Position numbers and translations under genes: made by a program. A stretch of DNA of 64,000 nt from Hymenopellis radicata. Its lineage: Eukaryota > Basidiomycota > Agaricomycetes > Agaricales > Physalacriaceae. The stretch spans positions 62,001 to 126,000 of the forward strand of contig JADNRX010000099.1 in assembly GCA_015501595.1 (NCBI GenBank). Direction: 5' to 3'. Numbering within the stretch: the stretch's first letter is position 1; every line of letters begins with the position of its first letter. Positions 23,725 through 34,640 of this stretch are shown one piece after another. The notes under the pieces are model-generated. The model ran no database searches, was not told the origin of the DNA, and worked only from the letters and a program-made list of their open reading frames with translations.

Positions 23725-24234
23725 TGTTTGAGTGTTTGCCAACGATGCAAGATAGTACGTCACAATCAGCGGAGGTCAAATCTGAAACAAGAGAGTCTTC
23801 CCTCGACATGAGGAAGAGTCAGGTTTGGTCAATGAATATAGGCCTGGTCTCGGCGCTATTATTGCGGATGGATGCCTTATGCCTTACGCGCCTCCGCCCA
23901 AGAAGACGAGAAGAGGTGTTCGACCGGAACTGGATGAACACCAGTCCATCCAGCAAGGACTGACCCACCCTGCGCAAGGTATATCGACACCAAGTCGTTT
24001 CCAACAGTGGCACTGAAGGACGCGACCAATGCCGGAAGGACCCGTTGTGAGGTTTCAGCTCATTAAATCGTCAGACCAGGCGTCCCCGTTACTTCATTCC
24101 ACACTGAAAATGCGGACGAGGGTTATGTTAGACGGGTTAAAAGAATCACAGCGAAAGCGGCATGAGAGGCGCATACAAGAGGGACCTTGTTTGCACCTAT
24201 TGATTTTGGAGCGCGGATCGACTTGACGCGACAG

Positions 24235-25877
24235 TCACGGTCGAATATTTCCTAGGTGGTCAGCCCTACAAGGATGTAGTACGCTCATAAGGAAAGGCAC
24301 TTCATTTGTATATGCAGATAAGATCGTGGACACCGTATCTCGTAATCTCGTCGCTTCCTTCGGTGGCATCATCTGAATATTTCTTCCTGAACTATAGGAC
24401 TCTCGGTGATAGCAGCTTTGGGCCATCGGACCGATACATCGTCCGTAACGAGTACCACCAGCAGCGAAGCGTTCGGCCAGCGTGTATAAGAACCAAGGCG
24501 CCGACCAGGACGGTCTTACATTCACTTCGAAACCCCGTCTTGAGATATATCGATATTGGACTATTCTAAAGCCATAGCAATCTACTACACGAGTTTCACT
24601 TTCGGGGTGGAGATAGTACGGAGGAAAATCAATATGTACGCCTTCTCCCCATGTTTTGAGTTGGGTCCAATGTGACCGGCAACAATTAACAATGTCACCC
24701 AGTAAAAGTGTTGCATCTAACTTCCTAACGTCCGCCCCAGAATCCCGAAGAAGCTTTACGTCCTTAAATCCGATGACGTCCATAAAGACAATCAACGTTG
24801 GTCTTCCATCATCATCATGGACGATTATGATCTCGTCCATATACGAGTTTGCAGGGAATAGGGATCTGTCTTTGAGCATTCGAATTGTCGTGTGAAATGC
24901 GCTTATCTGACAGAACTAAGAAAGGACTCGTTTGCAAACAGTAATGCGCTCACCATGATTTTCGCATCACTGAAATAACGAAGCCACTGGGCGTTAGACT
25001 CGTGCTCCTCCATAGACTTGTTGATATTGGTGTGTGGATCGGTTAAACTGGCAATTTCGAGGAGATCTTCCTGCATTTTGATGCCCTGGTCGAACGGAAG
25101 ACAGTCGTACTCCTCCTGACTGACGGGGAGTTTGAGTTCCGGACTTCGGCTTTCGTCGTCCCACTCATCCAGTGTCTTGCCCTCGACATGTTCAAGGATC
25201 AGTACACACGCCACCTCGCCGTTCGGCATCTTGAGCTGAGAGTCATCGTTAAGTTTACCGTACACGAAACGGAAGCGTCAGAAGACAAACCTGGTATAGT
25301 CCCAGGCAATAGGGAATGATATAGCCTTGTAGATCCTGTAATTTCTCGAACATGCGATATTCCTGAGCTAGGATATTGAGCGGATCATGATCCTTGACTC
25401 GTACCCCATCGGCATTGTGCTCGACGTCGTCTAAATCCGGCAATGTAAGGAAAGATCGTTGAAGGATCATGACCCAGACACGCCCCAATGAGGTCCGTCT
25501 CTTGTCGCCAATAGCAACGACATCTGCGATCCAAACGTGGCAAAGGTTCATCTGGGCCTTCGCACCTTCTTGCGAAGGACGAGATCTCCAATGAAGGAGT
25601 CAGCACCAGGCTGACAAAATCGAGGAGGCAGACGCGCGGGGAGTTCTGTACCAATAGAGGTCTGGTTCGGTGCGAAATGGGGCAAGCATACTGGTTGAGG
25701 TAGGCGAAGACCCTCGCGGAACGGAAATCTCTGCGTCTTTCGAAGTAAAGCCTTGAGTTCATCGATGTACTGCTGAAATGCAGCAGCGGATTCGAACGTT
25801 TTGTAGTGGTCTTTGAAAGCAATAGGGATGTCCTCGAGTGGGACTGGATAGCATGCTGAGTTGTCGGGGAAAGCCAT
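24235..25877 (-). CDS. Kinase-like protein F (possible frameshift)
   Basis: Starts MAFPDNSACYPVPLEDIP at 25877. N-terminal part runs to GDLVLRKKVRRPR and a stop, and the next segment (LCHVWIADVVAIGDKRRT) opens in a shifted frame overlapping by four bases (ATGA at ~25549-25552); in C and E this junction is one continuous frame, so F carries an indel. Then VWVMILQRSFL, YRMFEKLQDLQGYIIPYCLGLYQ, and after an intron LKMPNGEVACVLILEHVEGKTL (hinge). The final part has SYMDEIIIVHDDDGRPTLIVFMDV at the catalytic-loop/DFG position, with no HRD or DFG. The C-terminus is longer than in C/E and ends in a unique ~90-residue tail. Likely a pseudokinase and perhaps a pseudogene. Confidence 0.6.
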
Positions 25878-27390
25878 TGCTTGAGTGCTGGTTCGCAGTT
25901 CAAGGGAGAGGCGGTCCCACTGGAACGGTACAACTGCCCAAAGTACTTGTGTTCCCGCGGGGTAGACTCCAGGAAAGTCGCCCACTGGCCTCCGTTTCAA
26001 GAATGGCGGGGATCTGTTGACAGCGTGTTGGTTCCTGTAAGGGTTATTTGCGCCTGTTTGATTCCAGCCAGTCTGCCTTTTCCCTCCATGTTATGCGAGA
26101 TGCTACCCGCTCAGCGCCTGTACGGGACACAGGATGCACGGACTCGGCATTCGCCTTGTGCGTTTTCAAATCCACAGGCTTGTGCCCATAATAATTCCAA
26201 CAGAGGCTGCATAAACGAGAATCGCGCTTCTCCGTCCATGGTCAAAGGCGCCGCGTCCCGCATCGGCGGTCTCCTCATTCGACGACGTGACAAGCTCCGT
26301 TCATTTCCGTCATTCGCAAAGTTGCATCCATCCAGCGCAGGTCCCTCCTCTCCGAGCAGGAACTCCCAGTCGGCTACTCATCCCAGCATCTCTGCTACAC
26401 TTGCAGCTTCGTGCTACGCCCACCTCGTATGACGCGCGTCTACGTCGGCTTGCGGGACGCCAAGGCTGAGAAGAACTAAGGCGACCCGCGACTTTTACTG
26501 TCCAAGGCCACTCGCGATATCCATCCATCTACCACCGTGCCCTTTCTGTACGCGACTGTGGTCGTCGAATCTTTGCGTGCGTAGGATGACTATACTGCAA
26601 ATAGGTTCGTTCTATTCTGGCTGGATGATGTCTTTCTGACCGTAGTTGATACAGGCGGAATTGCGCGCTATGGATTCGTCTTACCTGGACGCCTAGGCTA
26701 GGATGCCCCACCATGTCATGACCCTTCGCCGCTCCTTCTCCCATCGCCGCTTGAAGCAGGTGTCCACCTGCGCCCAACACCAACCAATATAGCAGCTCTG
26801 CTGACATCGTTTGACGCTTGATGTCAGGCCTCATGATGGTGTCGCAGAATCTCTTCGCCCCTGCTGTTCTTCGCTCTCGTGGCTGACCCGAACCTCCGTC
26901 CTGGCAGCATTGGTTGTAGACGCGCTCGGCTCTTCTTCATCCTTCGGCATGACATCGTTTTGGACCATGTCTGTCGTCGTGCGCAGAGAACTCATGTAAA
27001 TCTGGAGCATGGAGGCAGCGAATGAGCTATATTCCTACCTTGGCACGAGTTCCCCAGTCACGCCGTACCGATGTACGTGTTCACGTATCTGGGCATCGCC
27101 AGCGTTCTTGTATAACACGTCTTATCGGACGGTTGACGGGAGCTCATGGCTGCGTGGGGGTGATAGGTAACCCTCGTCTGTGGTGTACCCTACTATCGAT
27201 ATTTTTTGTTCACGATCGTTCGGGCCTAGTATCATATACTTTCGAAGTTTTGTTTTTCCAGATTACATTGTTATTGGAAACTACTTGTTTAGGCCGGGTA
27301 GCAGAAGTGTTAGTACGTAGGATTCTTGTCTGTTCCATTAACGTTTGTCGATTTAAAACACACAGAGCTGGGATGCTGGACGTTGGTCTG
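25590..27390. repeat. Segmental duplication, right copy
   Basis: Direct counterpart of 18180-19980, covering the N-terminus of F and about 1.5 kb upstream of it. It lacks some blocks found on the left and has its own indels. It ends near 27390 where the two loci diverge. Confidence 0.75.
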
Positions 27391-27717
27391 ATGAAAACGT
27401 AGTGAAGACGTGGCTTGACGAACAGGTGTGTAAGGAGGATATACGCAGGAGGTTTCTGGAACAGACGTGACGATAGTGGACAGTTCAAACGTTCATGACA
27501 CGGATTGGATGTCATTTTTTGGATGACAGCCAGAGTAGTAATGGAAAGTCGTATAATCTGGCATCTAGGGAGCGCTCCGATTCTCTGTCGGAAATGAAGA
27601 GAGCTTCATTACGACAGGGCACGCTGGAGCCGCATGTCTGTATCATCTCTTGACAGCGTTCTGGGGATGACAGCCCGCAGGAGTTGATGGACCTGAGCGT
27701 GTTCATCACGCGGGGGA

Positions 27718-27725
27718 TATAAAAG
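27718..27725 (+). promoter_or_regulatory. TATA box of the 27765 small gene
   Basis: TATAAAAG preceded by a G-run, 40 bp upstream of a CACCATG start. Good consensus and spacing for a compact fungal promoter. Confidence 0.55.
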
Positions 27726-27764
27726 CACACCTGTTCGGCGTGCTGTCGTGTTACGACTATCACC

Positions 27765-28115
27765 ATGATTGAAACTACCGAAGCCACTGCCACTGCAACC
27801 CAGACAATCGCCGGTGTTGAGGAAAACCATGACGACGTAGAAGCGCCTAGTGCGCTGCTGGCGGTGAGTCCTGGGAATGACTTGGGGTCGACATACATCT
27901 CATCGTTAATACAGCTTGCGCAGGGCGGGTCAGTCCTTGCTGGATGGACTGGTGTGCATCCCGTGCCGGTCAAGGGTTTCTCCTCGTCTTCGTGGATACC
28001 TTCAGCTGACGATTTGACGCAGACAAAGCCACAAGCTGACGCGGCCACTTCGATAGGGACCACCAGCGATACAGCCTCAATTACGACAGAACAGCGTGCA
28101 TTCGAAAGAGAGTGA
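27765..28115 (+). CDS. Small Thr/Ala-rich protein, unknown
   Basis: A 116-codon single-exon frame starting in a strong context (CACCATG) directly downstream of a TATA box. The product is low-complexity and acidic-neutral: TTEATATATQTIAGVEE at the start, a middle with GSTYISSLIQLAQGG and KGFSSSSWIP, and a Thr/Ser-rich end with SITTEQRAFERE. No signal peptide, membrane segment or domain recognised. Its last ~20 codons and 3' region are copied at 29940-30060, so it belongs to the reshuffled zone around gene G. It could be a remnant of a larger protein. Confidence 0.4.
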   Translation: MIETTEATATATQTIAGVEENHDDVEAPSALLAVSPGNDLGSTYISSLIQLAQGGSVLAGWTGVHPVPVKGFSSSSWIPSADDLTQTKPQADAATSIGTTSDTASITTEQRAFERE

Positions 28116-28380
28116 TATTTATACGCCTTGGGGGAAGACTGGAGTCGGTGTACATATCTCTATACTTTCGAACAATCGCATTAAGGGACTCACATTAATC
28201 GCAGCCATCCATCGCACACTGACTGGCACATAAGTAATTAATCCAGTGGGAGTGGCATGAAGTATCATCAACGACACCTTTTGTCTCGATCTCACCGAAC
28301 CGCACTATCATCTTGTCCGCGCTCAGGTCGGGATCCGCGCACGTCAAACAGTGCGCCACTGAATTTCGCCACATACTTGT
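28050..28380. repeat. Duplicated patch, copy 1 (partner at 29935-30300)
   Basis: Shares with 29935-30300 the 3' end of the 27765 gene, the CTTGGGGGAAGACTGGAGTC block, CGAACAATCGCATTAAGGG, and a shortened copy of the 3' end of the 30180-31770 gene (ACTATCATCTTGTCCGCGCT). Order is kept, with indels. Confidence 0.7.
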
Positions 28381-28458
28381 AACATTATATCATGCAGATG
28401 TCGCAAGTGACTGGCGCGTACGTAAACACATTGACACATAGTATCTAAGTTTGTCCTG

Positions 28459-29617
28459 CTACGACTGTCGACTATACCAGGCCTTGAAAATCGCATCCTC
28501 ATACAGTGAGGCCCACTCCAGGAACTGCGATGCATACTCACCCGACGTACGCAGATACAAAGACAAGATCCTAAAGACGATGTCTTCGCCATGACTAGTC
28601 GCAAAACGGGTAGATTCAGCCTGAACCTTGGCTTTTAGCGCGTCGATATCCTCGTACAGGGCTTTGTTGGCGAAACCAATGACCTTGCCAATGACCACTG
28701 CCTTGTCATTATCATCGATAATGATATCGGTGAGGGGTATATCCTCATGAAACAATCCTGCTTTTTCCACTGCGTCGAAGGTGTCGTTGATAGACAAAAG
28801 CTGGCCGGAATTAGTTGACTTGATCTGTACGTGTGGCAAAAGCGTACTATTTTTCGCATTCTCTGCAAGTGCTCGGCCTTCTCATTCGCGGTGGCTTCTC
28901 TGTAGCGGTGCCACAACTCGTACAGCGTATCCCCTTGAATATATTCCATGATAAGAACGTGTGCCTGCTCCCCATTCGGCATCTCAACCTATCGAGAAAC
29001 TAGATCAGCCACGCGCGCAGAAAGAGTTCACGGGAGTCGACTACCTCGCACTTCCCGAAATACCATGGCACTTGAATTCCTTGACACTCGGACAGAGAGC
29101 GATAGATCCAGTTCTCCGAGAATGCCAGTTGGCGGGCACTGGGACAGAGACTCCAAGGGTCCTCCCTCCCGGCGTCGGGAGGAGGAATTATTGACGGCTG
29201 GACGATCTTTACAACCACACTTTCTGGCTCTGCCCCATCCGGGCGAGTACCGAGTCCTTCAAGTGTGGTGACTTTGGCCACCCACACCTGGGCACGGCAC
29301 GTGTTCCTTGGGTCATGATCCTCCATTTGTATGAGGTTTATATCTAGATCGAAGCGGAAGTCGCCACCGTTGCGCGCAAAGTATGGAAATAAACGAGCAT
29401 CGGGACGCGCGATCCCAGAGAAGGCCGGAATTCTGGCAGTGAACGACCAAGCCTCCGATATGGGGTAAAGCTGCGCCATAAGCCGATTTTCTTCGAGGGT
29501 CCAGCAATGCTGAACCAAGTCGTCTAGGTTGTCGAGTTCCGGTTCAAAATAAGGTACCTCATCGTAAAAGTCGACTGGATCCTCAGAGTGTGTGGACGTT
29601 ATAGCAATGTTCGACAT
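28459..29617 (-). CDS. Kinase-like protein G
   Basis: Paralogue of A and B. Starts MSNIAITSTHSEDP; then EVPYFEPELDNLDD, WSFTARIPAFS, AQVWVAKVTTLEGLG, SVVVKIVQPSIIPPPD (beta3-like Lys), LAFSENWIYRSL (alphaC-like Glu), QVPWYFGKCE. After an intron: VEMPNGEQAHVLIMEYIQG (hinge). After a second intron: LLSINDTFDAVEKAGLFHEDIPLTDIIID, where the HRD position is H-E-D; its Asp may be retained but the downstream Asn is Asp. The DFG position reads VIGFAN. It ends YEDAIFKAWYSRQS. A TATA-like element lies about 40 bp upstream of the start. Probably a pseudokinase; function unknown. Confidence 0.75.
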
Positions 29618-29652
29618 TATCGAGAGGAGGTGATGGTACTACGCGGAGGCCG

Positions 29653-29659
29653 CCTTATA
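29653..29659 (-). promoter_or_regulatory. TATA-like box of kinase-like gene G
   Basis: TATAAGG on the minus strand, 36-42 bp upstream of the G start codon. Reasonable spacing; not otherwise tested. Confidence 0.4.
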
Positions 29660-29756
29660 ACGGGAAACAAGGAGCATCACGTGCGATGCGGAACGGAGTC
29701 GGTTGCCCGGATAGTTCCTTCTGGTCTTTTCCTTGACGAGGTTTAGGGCTATTAGC

Positions 29757-29935
29757 TTCGAGAAGCCTCTGACATTGTATCAAGGTCGAAATGTAAGTGA
29801 AACCCCTTCAAGAATCAGAAAGATACTGCCTCAGAAAACGAGCACAAGCGGAACTGTCGGACATCGAGGTGCGACATGCAAGTGGACATGCTTCTCATTC
29901 TTGCAAGAAGTGGTACATAAGCATCACGAGTACGT
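29757..29935. repeat. Patch copied from the MYND gene (36257-36436)
   Basis: About 175 bp nearly identical to part of the MYND gene at 36257-36436, in the same orientation, including its intron acceptor region and the GGCGGAACTGTCGGACATCG-like block. It is flanked directly by the patch copied from 28050-28380. Confidence 0.75.
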
Positions 29936-30300
29936 CTTCGATAGGCACCAGCGATACAGCCACAATAACGCCAGAACAGCGTTAACATCGTGCATTCGAA
30001 AGAGGGTGAGATCTATAGGCCTTGGGGGAAGACTGGAGTCGGTGTACATATCTCTATACCATGAACATTAATATCATTGATAATCCAGCCCGAACAATCG
30101 CATTAAGGGACTCACAATAATCGAAGCCAACCATCGTGCATGAACCGTATAAGTAATCAATCCACTGGGAGCGGCCCTATCATGAAGTATCCATATCCAT
30201 CAACGACACCTTTCTTCTCGATCTCACCGACCCGCATGTGTCCACTATCATCTTGTCCGCGCTCAGGTCGGGCGCATCCGCGCGCGTCAAATGCGCCACT
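29935..30300. repeat. Duplicated patch, copy 2 (partner at 28050-28380)
   Basis: Contains a decayed 3' end of the 27765 gene (encoding IGTSDTATITPEQR) and runs into the intact 3' end of the 30180-31770 gene. The right part is therefore the likely source and 28230-28380 the copy. Confidence 0.7.
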
Positions 30301-31770
30301 GGATTGCGCCAAAACGCCTTGCCTGGTTTTTGAAACAGGTCTTCATCCGGAGACCCAACCAGAGCACAGGCCCTATACTCGCGCACACGGCGTCGAGCCT
30401 CCAAGCGTAGCTTCAGCCCCTCCATCTCCGCTTCCAAGGCGGCAACACGCCGCGCCCCGTCTGTGAGTACGGACATCGTCTCGATTATGCCGGGTACGTT
30501 GGACTTGATGGCTGAGTAGGACACAGAGGGTGGAAGCGTCCGAAGCGGGGACGGTGGGGTCGGCAGAAGCAGTGATTGGGGTAATCGCGATGGCCATGCT
30601 CTAGGTGGAGGAGGTTTGGGTAACGCTAAGGGGGGCGTTGTTTCGCTATACTGAGACGGAGCGGTAGGAGTAACGGTGGTATCGTTGGGTGAGGCAATAG
30701 TTGGTTCGGATGATAGGAGAGGAGGTGCTGGACAAGGTAGTGTAGTCGGAGGTTCGGATCGAGGCGAGTCTGTGGTCGGCTTGACTGGGGTTTGCCGGGA
30801 AGAAGCAACCACAGTTGTAGCCTGACTCCACGGCGATCCAACGAGCGAATGAGACTTGACGTCCTGTCCCCACACCTTCGTAACTCGCCACGCCTCTAGA
30901 TATGCGTGAGCGGAGAATGTCGTGTCGCCACTTGGTGGTGGGGTGCTGTTATACACCCATTCACCATCAATTTCGTAGAAGCCCTTTAAGAAGTCTTCCG
31001 CGGTCATGCCATGATCTGCTTGCTGCTCCGTCAACTTGAACCCCTCAAAACCAGTGACACTCAGTCGTCGCCAGTCCGTCAAAACTAGAATATATGACAA
31101 CTGAGTCGTGGTACACACGAAGTATATCGCGACACTTACTTCGCTTGACAGGATCTTTGGCATATTCGGCTTCGCCATACTTTTCAATGAATGCCTTCAA
31201 GCGCTCCGGATCCGAAGTAAACCACCCCAAGCGCAACCGCGTCAACACACGGTCCATCGCAAGACAGCGCCAGCTTCTGCCCATCCCGTTACTCGCAGCC
31301 TCTTTATAAGCAGCATCAAGGAAGGTCGTGCAGACATGCGAGGCATGGACTATGCCCGTCGCAGCCGCGTCCCAATCACCAGATATCAGCGCGCGCCTGG
31401 CGCTCTCCCAATAGCAATGCGCGTAATACATCAGCGGTATGCGATACGCCTGCGGAATTACAGTCGATACTCCGTGTGCATAGAAGACATGCGTGAACCA
31501 TGCGCGTTTCTTGGAAGACCCAGGGATAGCGAAGACGTGCGTGATAAGCTCCTGCATGATTTGTGATTTAGACCAGGACGAAATGTCCGCCGTCGGGAGT
31601 TCTGCGGAGTCATTAGCCGATTGGAATAATGGCGGTGGTGAAGGGGATGGAAGTTTGATGATGATGGGCGAGTGCTCCCTCTTCAGCGGTTGGTTCCGGG
31701 TGGCTTCGGCAAAGTCGCGATGCTTTGAAAGGCGGAGATGATGACTCGGTCGGTGCGTCGGAGAGTGCAT
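30180..31770 (-). CDS. Proline-rich coiled-coil protein, unknown
   Basis: Two exons, about 510 residues. Exon 1 (from 31770) encodes a Ser/Pro-rich start, then a compact region with WSKSQIMQELITHVF, YAHCYWESARRALISGDW, and RLRLGWFTSDPERLKAFIEKYGEAEYAKDPVKR, ending at a GTAAGT donor near 31140. Exon 2 resumes near 31085 with DWRRLSVTGFEGFKL and EIDGEWVYNSTPPPSG, then a long proline/threonine-rich linker, a coiled coil (RRVAALEAEMEGLKLRLEAR) and a C-terminus ending MDMDTS. It resembles hypothetical proteins in mushroom genomes with a conserved N-terminal helical region and disordered tail. No function can be assigned. Its 3' end has been copied into 28230-28380. Confidence 0.7.
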
Positions 31771-33624
31771 GATGGGGTTCCAATAAGGATATTGAATAAT
31801 TTACAGACTTCTGAAATGTTTTATGAGCCTGAGACGTCATCATTCGCAGTGATACGTCCTCAGCACATACAGTTAAAATGGACACGGTCCTTTAAGTTTC
31901 CTTTACTGTCGTGAAAAGACGAAGAGAATGTTCATAAGTGCAGCAGTGGGTATGGCGCAGAAGCTGTGTTCGCGACGTGTCAAATTGGTGTGAAATTTTG
32001 GTAAAAATTTCCGAAACGCACCACGACGAGGACGGCCTGGACAAGATGAAGAGCTTAGTCGTAATTGAAGTTGATAAAGCAAAAGGTGAAGGCCGTGTCG
32101 ATATCAACGTGAAGGGTGGTGAGGGTCAGGAGGAAAAGGCGGATTACCGGATTTGGACACGCGGTCCCTTTCAATGAACTTCATCCCATGGACAACCCCA
32201 CCACAGCTTCCAGCTTCTCATTCTTGCTGTCGATATAGTATCATGAATGACACTTGAATACTAGTGCGAATTGGGTAGCTCTCTCTGCGGTAAAGCTAAA
32301 TGCGGTACCCCTGTAAATTTATACGGCTGTGCTCGTTCTTCGATAGACCATACGACACAGAAACAAGTCCAGGGCAGAAGGGCAAGAAATCAGCCAGTTT
32401 ACCGTACAAGTGTCAGGGAGAATAGTCCAATTTGACTTCATGCTTGGCCCGTACAGAGTGTTACGCCACAGAGCGGTGTTAGACTAGGACTACTTGAGGT
32501 AGGCAAGAGAAGCACACGGGGACGAAACGAGATGTATGCGGTATAAGCACGGTCTGAATGGTATTGTACTGTTGTAGGTCTACCATAATCGAGCCCGAAC
32601 AATTGGCACAACTCTCAGGTCTGACGGCTTCCCATAGCCTTCGAGGATAATGGATGCAATACGAGGAGCGAATAGTGTGGAGAAACAGTTTCAATTAGCG
32701 ACTTACCTATTCATCGACATTGGGCTGTCCTTCTGTCGAGGCTGGAGCCTTCGCAGTCTGATCCGACATCGTCATGTAGAGAAAGGCCAGACGTCACTAG
32801 CCATGCGTTGTAGAGCGGACTACCAGAGACGACAGACTACTGTTCGGCGCGCCTATTGTGTGCTGCAGGGACAGGCCGTGCCATATGCTCGCTGTGAAAG
32901 CAAAGCTGTATCGAAAAGTTAGTATCATCACGTAGGAGCGTGCACTGCTGCCAGCTTTTCATTCAATAAACGCCCGACAGGCCTTGCCACGGCTCACAGC
33001 ATCTTCAGGGCAACAGTCGATGCTTACCGCTAAATGAAGAGAGGAGAAAGTATCTCGACCTGATAGAAATCGATTCAATAGGAGAACGGCTATGTACATA
33101 GCCTCGGCGAGATACAAGAATCTGCATGAGTACCAACGGCGTAGACTACAACTCTGAGTCCTGTTTTCGGTGGTCAATCACAGGCCTGAGTGTCGCTTGG
33201 GCTTGAGCCTGAGAAGCTGTGAATCTGTACCAAAGCAGATAAATGGTAGAGTCTTCCACGATCACAGGCTCGATTCCGTACTTGACGTGTAGCGCGACTG
33301 CGTGAGGATAATGGAGAAGCGCAGTAGCATTGTCAGTGTTATGAAGGTGAAGAGCAAGCGGTAGAAGGATGACGTCACGCGATGTTCATAGCACGTGCTG
33401 AGAGTTTTAAGCACCGCCCTGGCACGAACTTCTGTGTGTTCAATATTTAAGAAACCATCGCTCTGACACTTCTGCGATGGGCGTTCCTTGGGCGTTTCTC
33501 AGAGCAGTCAGAATCCTCTGGCGCAACTTTGGGCTCGGTCCCGTGATCCGTGATCCCGTGATCGCGATCATCACATCACGTTCTTTTGACAAATTGGTAT
33601 TAGTGCTCCTTGACTCTTGCGACC
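31771..33624. other. No supported gene
   Basis: Several short frames only. One plus-strand frame (31938-32177) has charged composition but no start context, homology or splice support. Region otherwise unremarkable. Confidence 0.45.
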
Positions 33625-34640
33625 ATGACTGAAACAAAGACCGCGTCAAAGCGACCCAAAAGACGCGAAAGACTCCGGCTACTGAACCTTACAACTCCGT
33701 TGAGATTGAGGACGAGTCGGACTACGATCAGGACCAGCCACCTGCTAAACGCATCAAGACGGGTGCGGTCAAAGGGCCGACAAAGCGAAAGGGGAAGGGA
33801 AAACAGACTGGAGCGTTCCAGCAACTACCAGTCGAGCTCATCCTGGAGGTGCGTAATGAAAGGTGGATTCGTGTAGAGCTCTTCCTCAGTACCCATCTGC
33901 GCAGATCATATCGTACCTACCACCGAAGAACTTGGTGGCGCTTATGTTTCTCTCCCGCGGATTCTATGACATGCTTTCAAACGACTCGCCGGCATCTCTC
34001 AAGATGTGGAAGAACTCTCGCATGAACGAAATTGTGGCAGTACCCGCTCCGCCCCATGAACTTACGGAGTTACAGTGGGCCAGATTTCTCTACGAGACCC
34101 ATTGTCAGGTTCGTCGGTAAATGTTTCAATGTGTACGTTACTCATCTGCCGCTTTGCAGTGTTGTGGATCGACACGGGCGAAACTGACTCACCTGTTCTC
34201 TCTTCGGAAACGTGTTTGTTCAAAGTGTATGTCCGCCAAGTACGTTGAATATCCCGTCAATGCGCTCTGCCCTGACTGTGTGTAAAGTTTGATGCGGGGG
34301 TCTGACCGCCCAAATGCACTCCTCAAGAAATACCCTTTCGCAAGTGTCAACGCACTTGCCTTAGTTTTGCCTTCGGGTATGTCTATCTTCACTGTCGCTT
34401 GAAATCGTTATTCAACAAACTTAATGTCCTTCAGATAAAGACATCAGTGGAAATGTTCTTCTTCAAGAGGGTTATGTACATAGTCATTACCACTGGGAGT
34501 CCCACATCCCGGTTATGCTCAGGCGCTTAGGCGAGGAATATCCTGATGTATATTTTGGCGAGGTTCATCCCTCGGAGTCGGACTCTTACCAGACATTCTA
34601 CAACGAGGAAAGCGATCGCATTCAAACTGCACTAGCGGTG
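33625..34640 (+). pseudogene. F-box protein gene, disrupted
   Basis: Clear F-box protein of the basidiomycete type (substrate adaptor of SCF ubiquitin ligases). The frame YNSVEIEDESDYDQ...FQQLPVELILE is followed by an intron (33849-33889) and IISYLPPKNLVALMFLSRGFYDML, completing the F-box. Next WARFLYETHCQ, then after another intron a zinc-binding-like CCGSTRAK...VCSKCM...CPDC. Further exons carry YHWESHIPVMLRRL. Two breaks: the ATG at 33625 (MTETKTASKRPK) is one base out of frame with the rest at an A-run (33658-33661), and a TAA follows CPDCV at 34283-34285 while homologous sequence continues. Likely a recent pseudogene; the first break could be a sequencing error. Confidence 0.7.

Noticed and set aside
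30373..30891. Short minus-strand frames inside the proline-rich gene
   Set aside because: Out-of-frame shadows of the GC-rich linker of the 30180-31770 gene.
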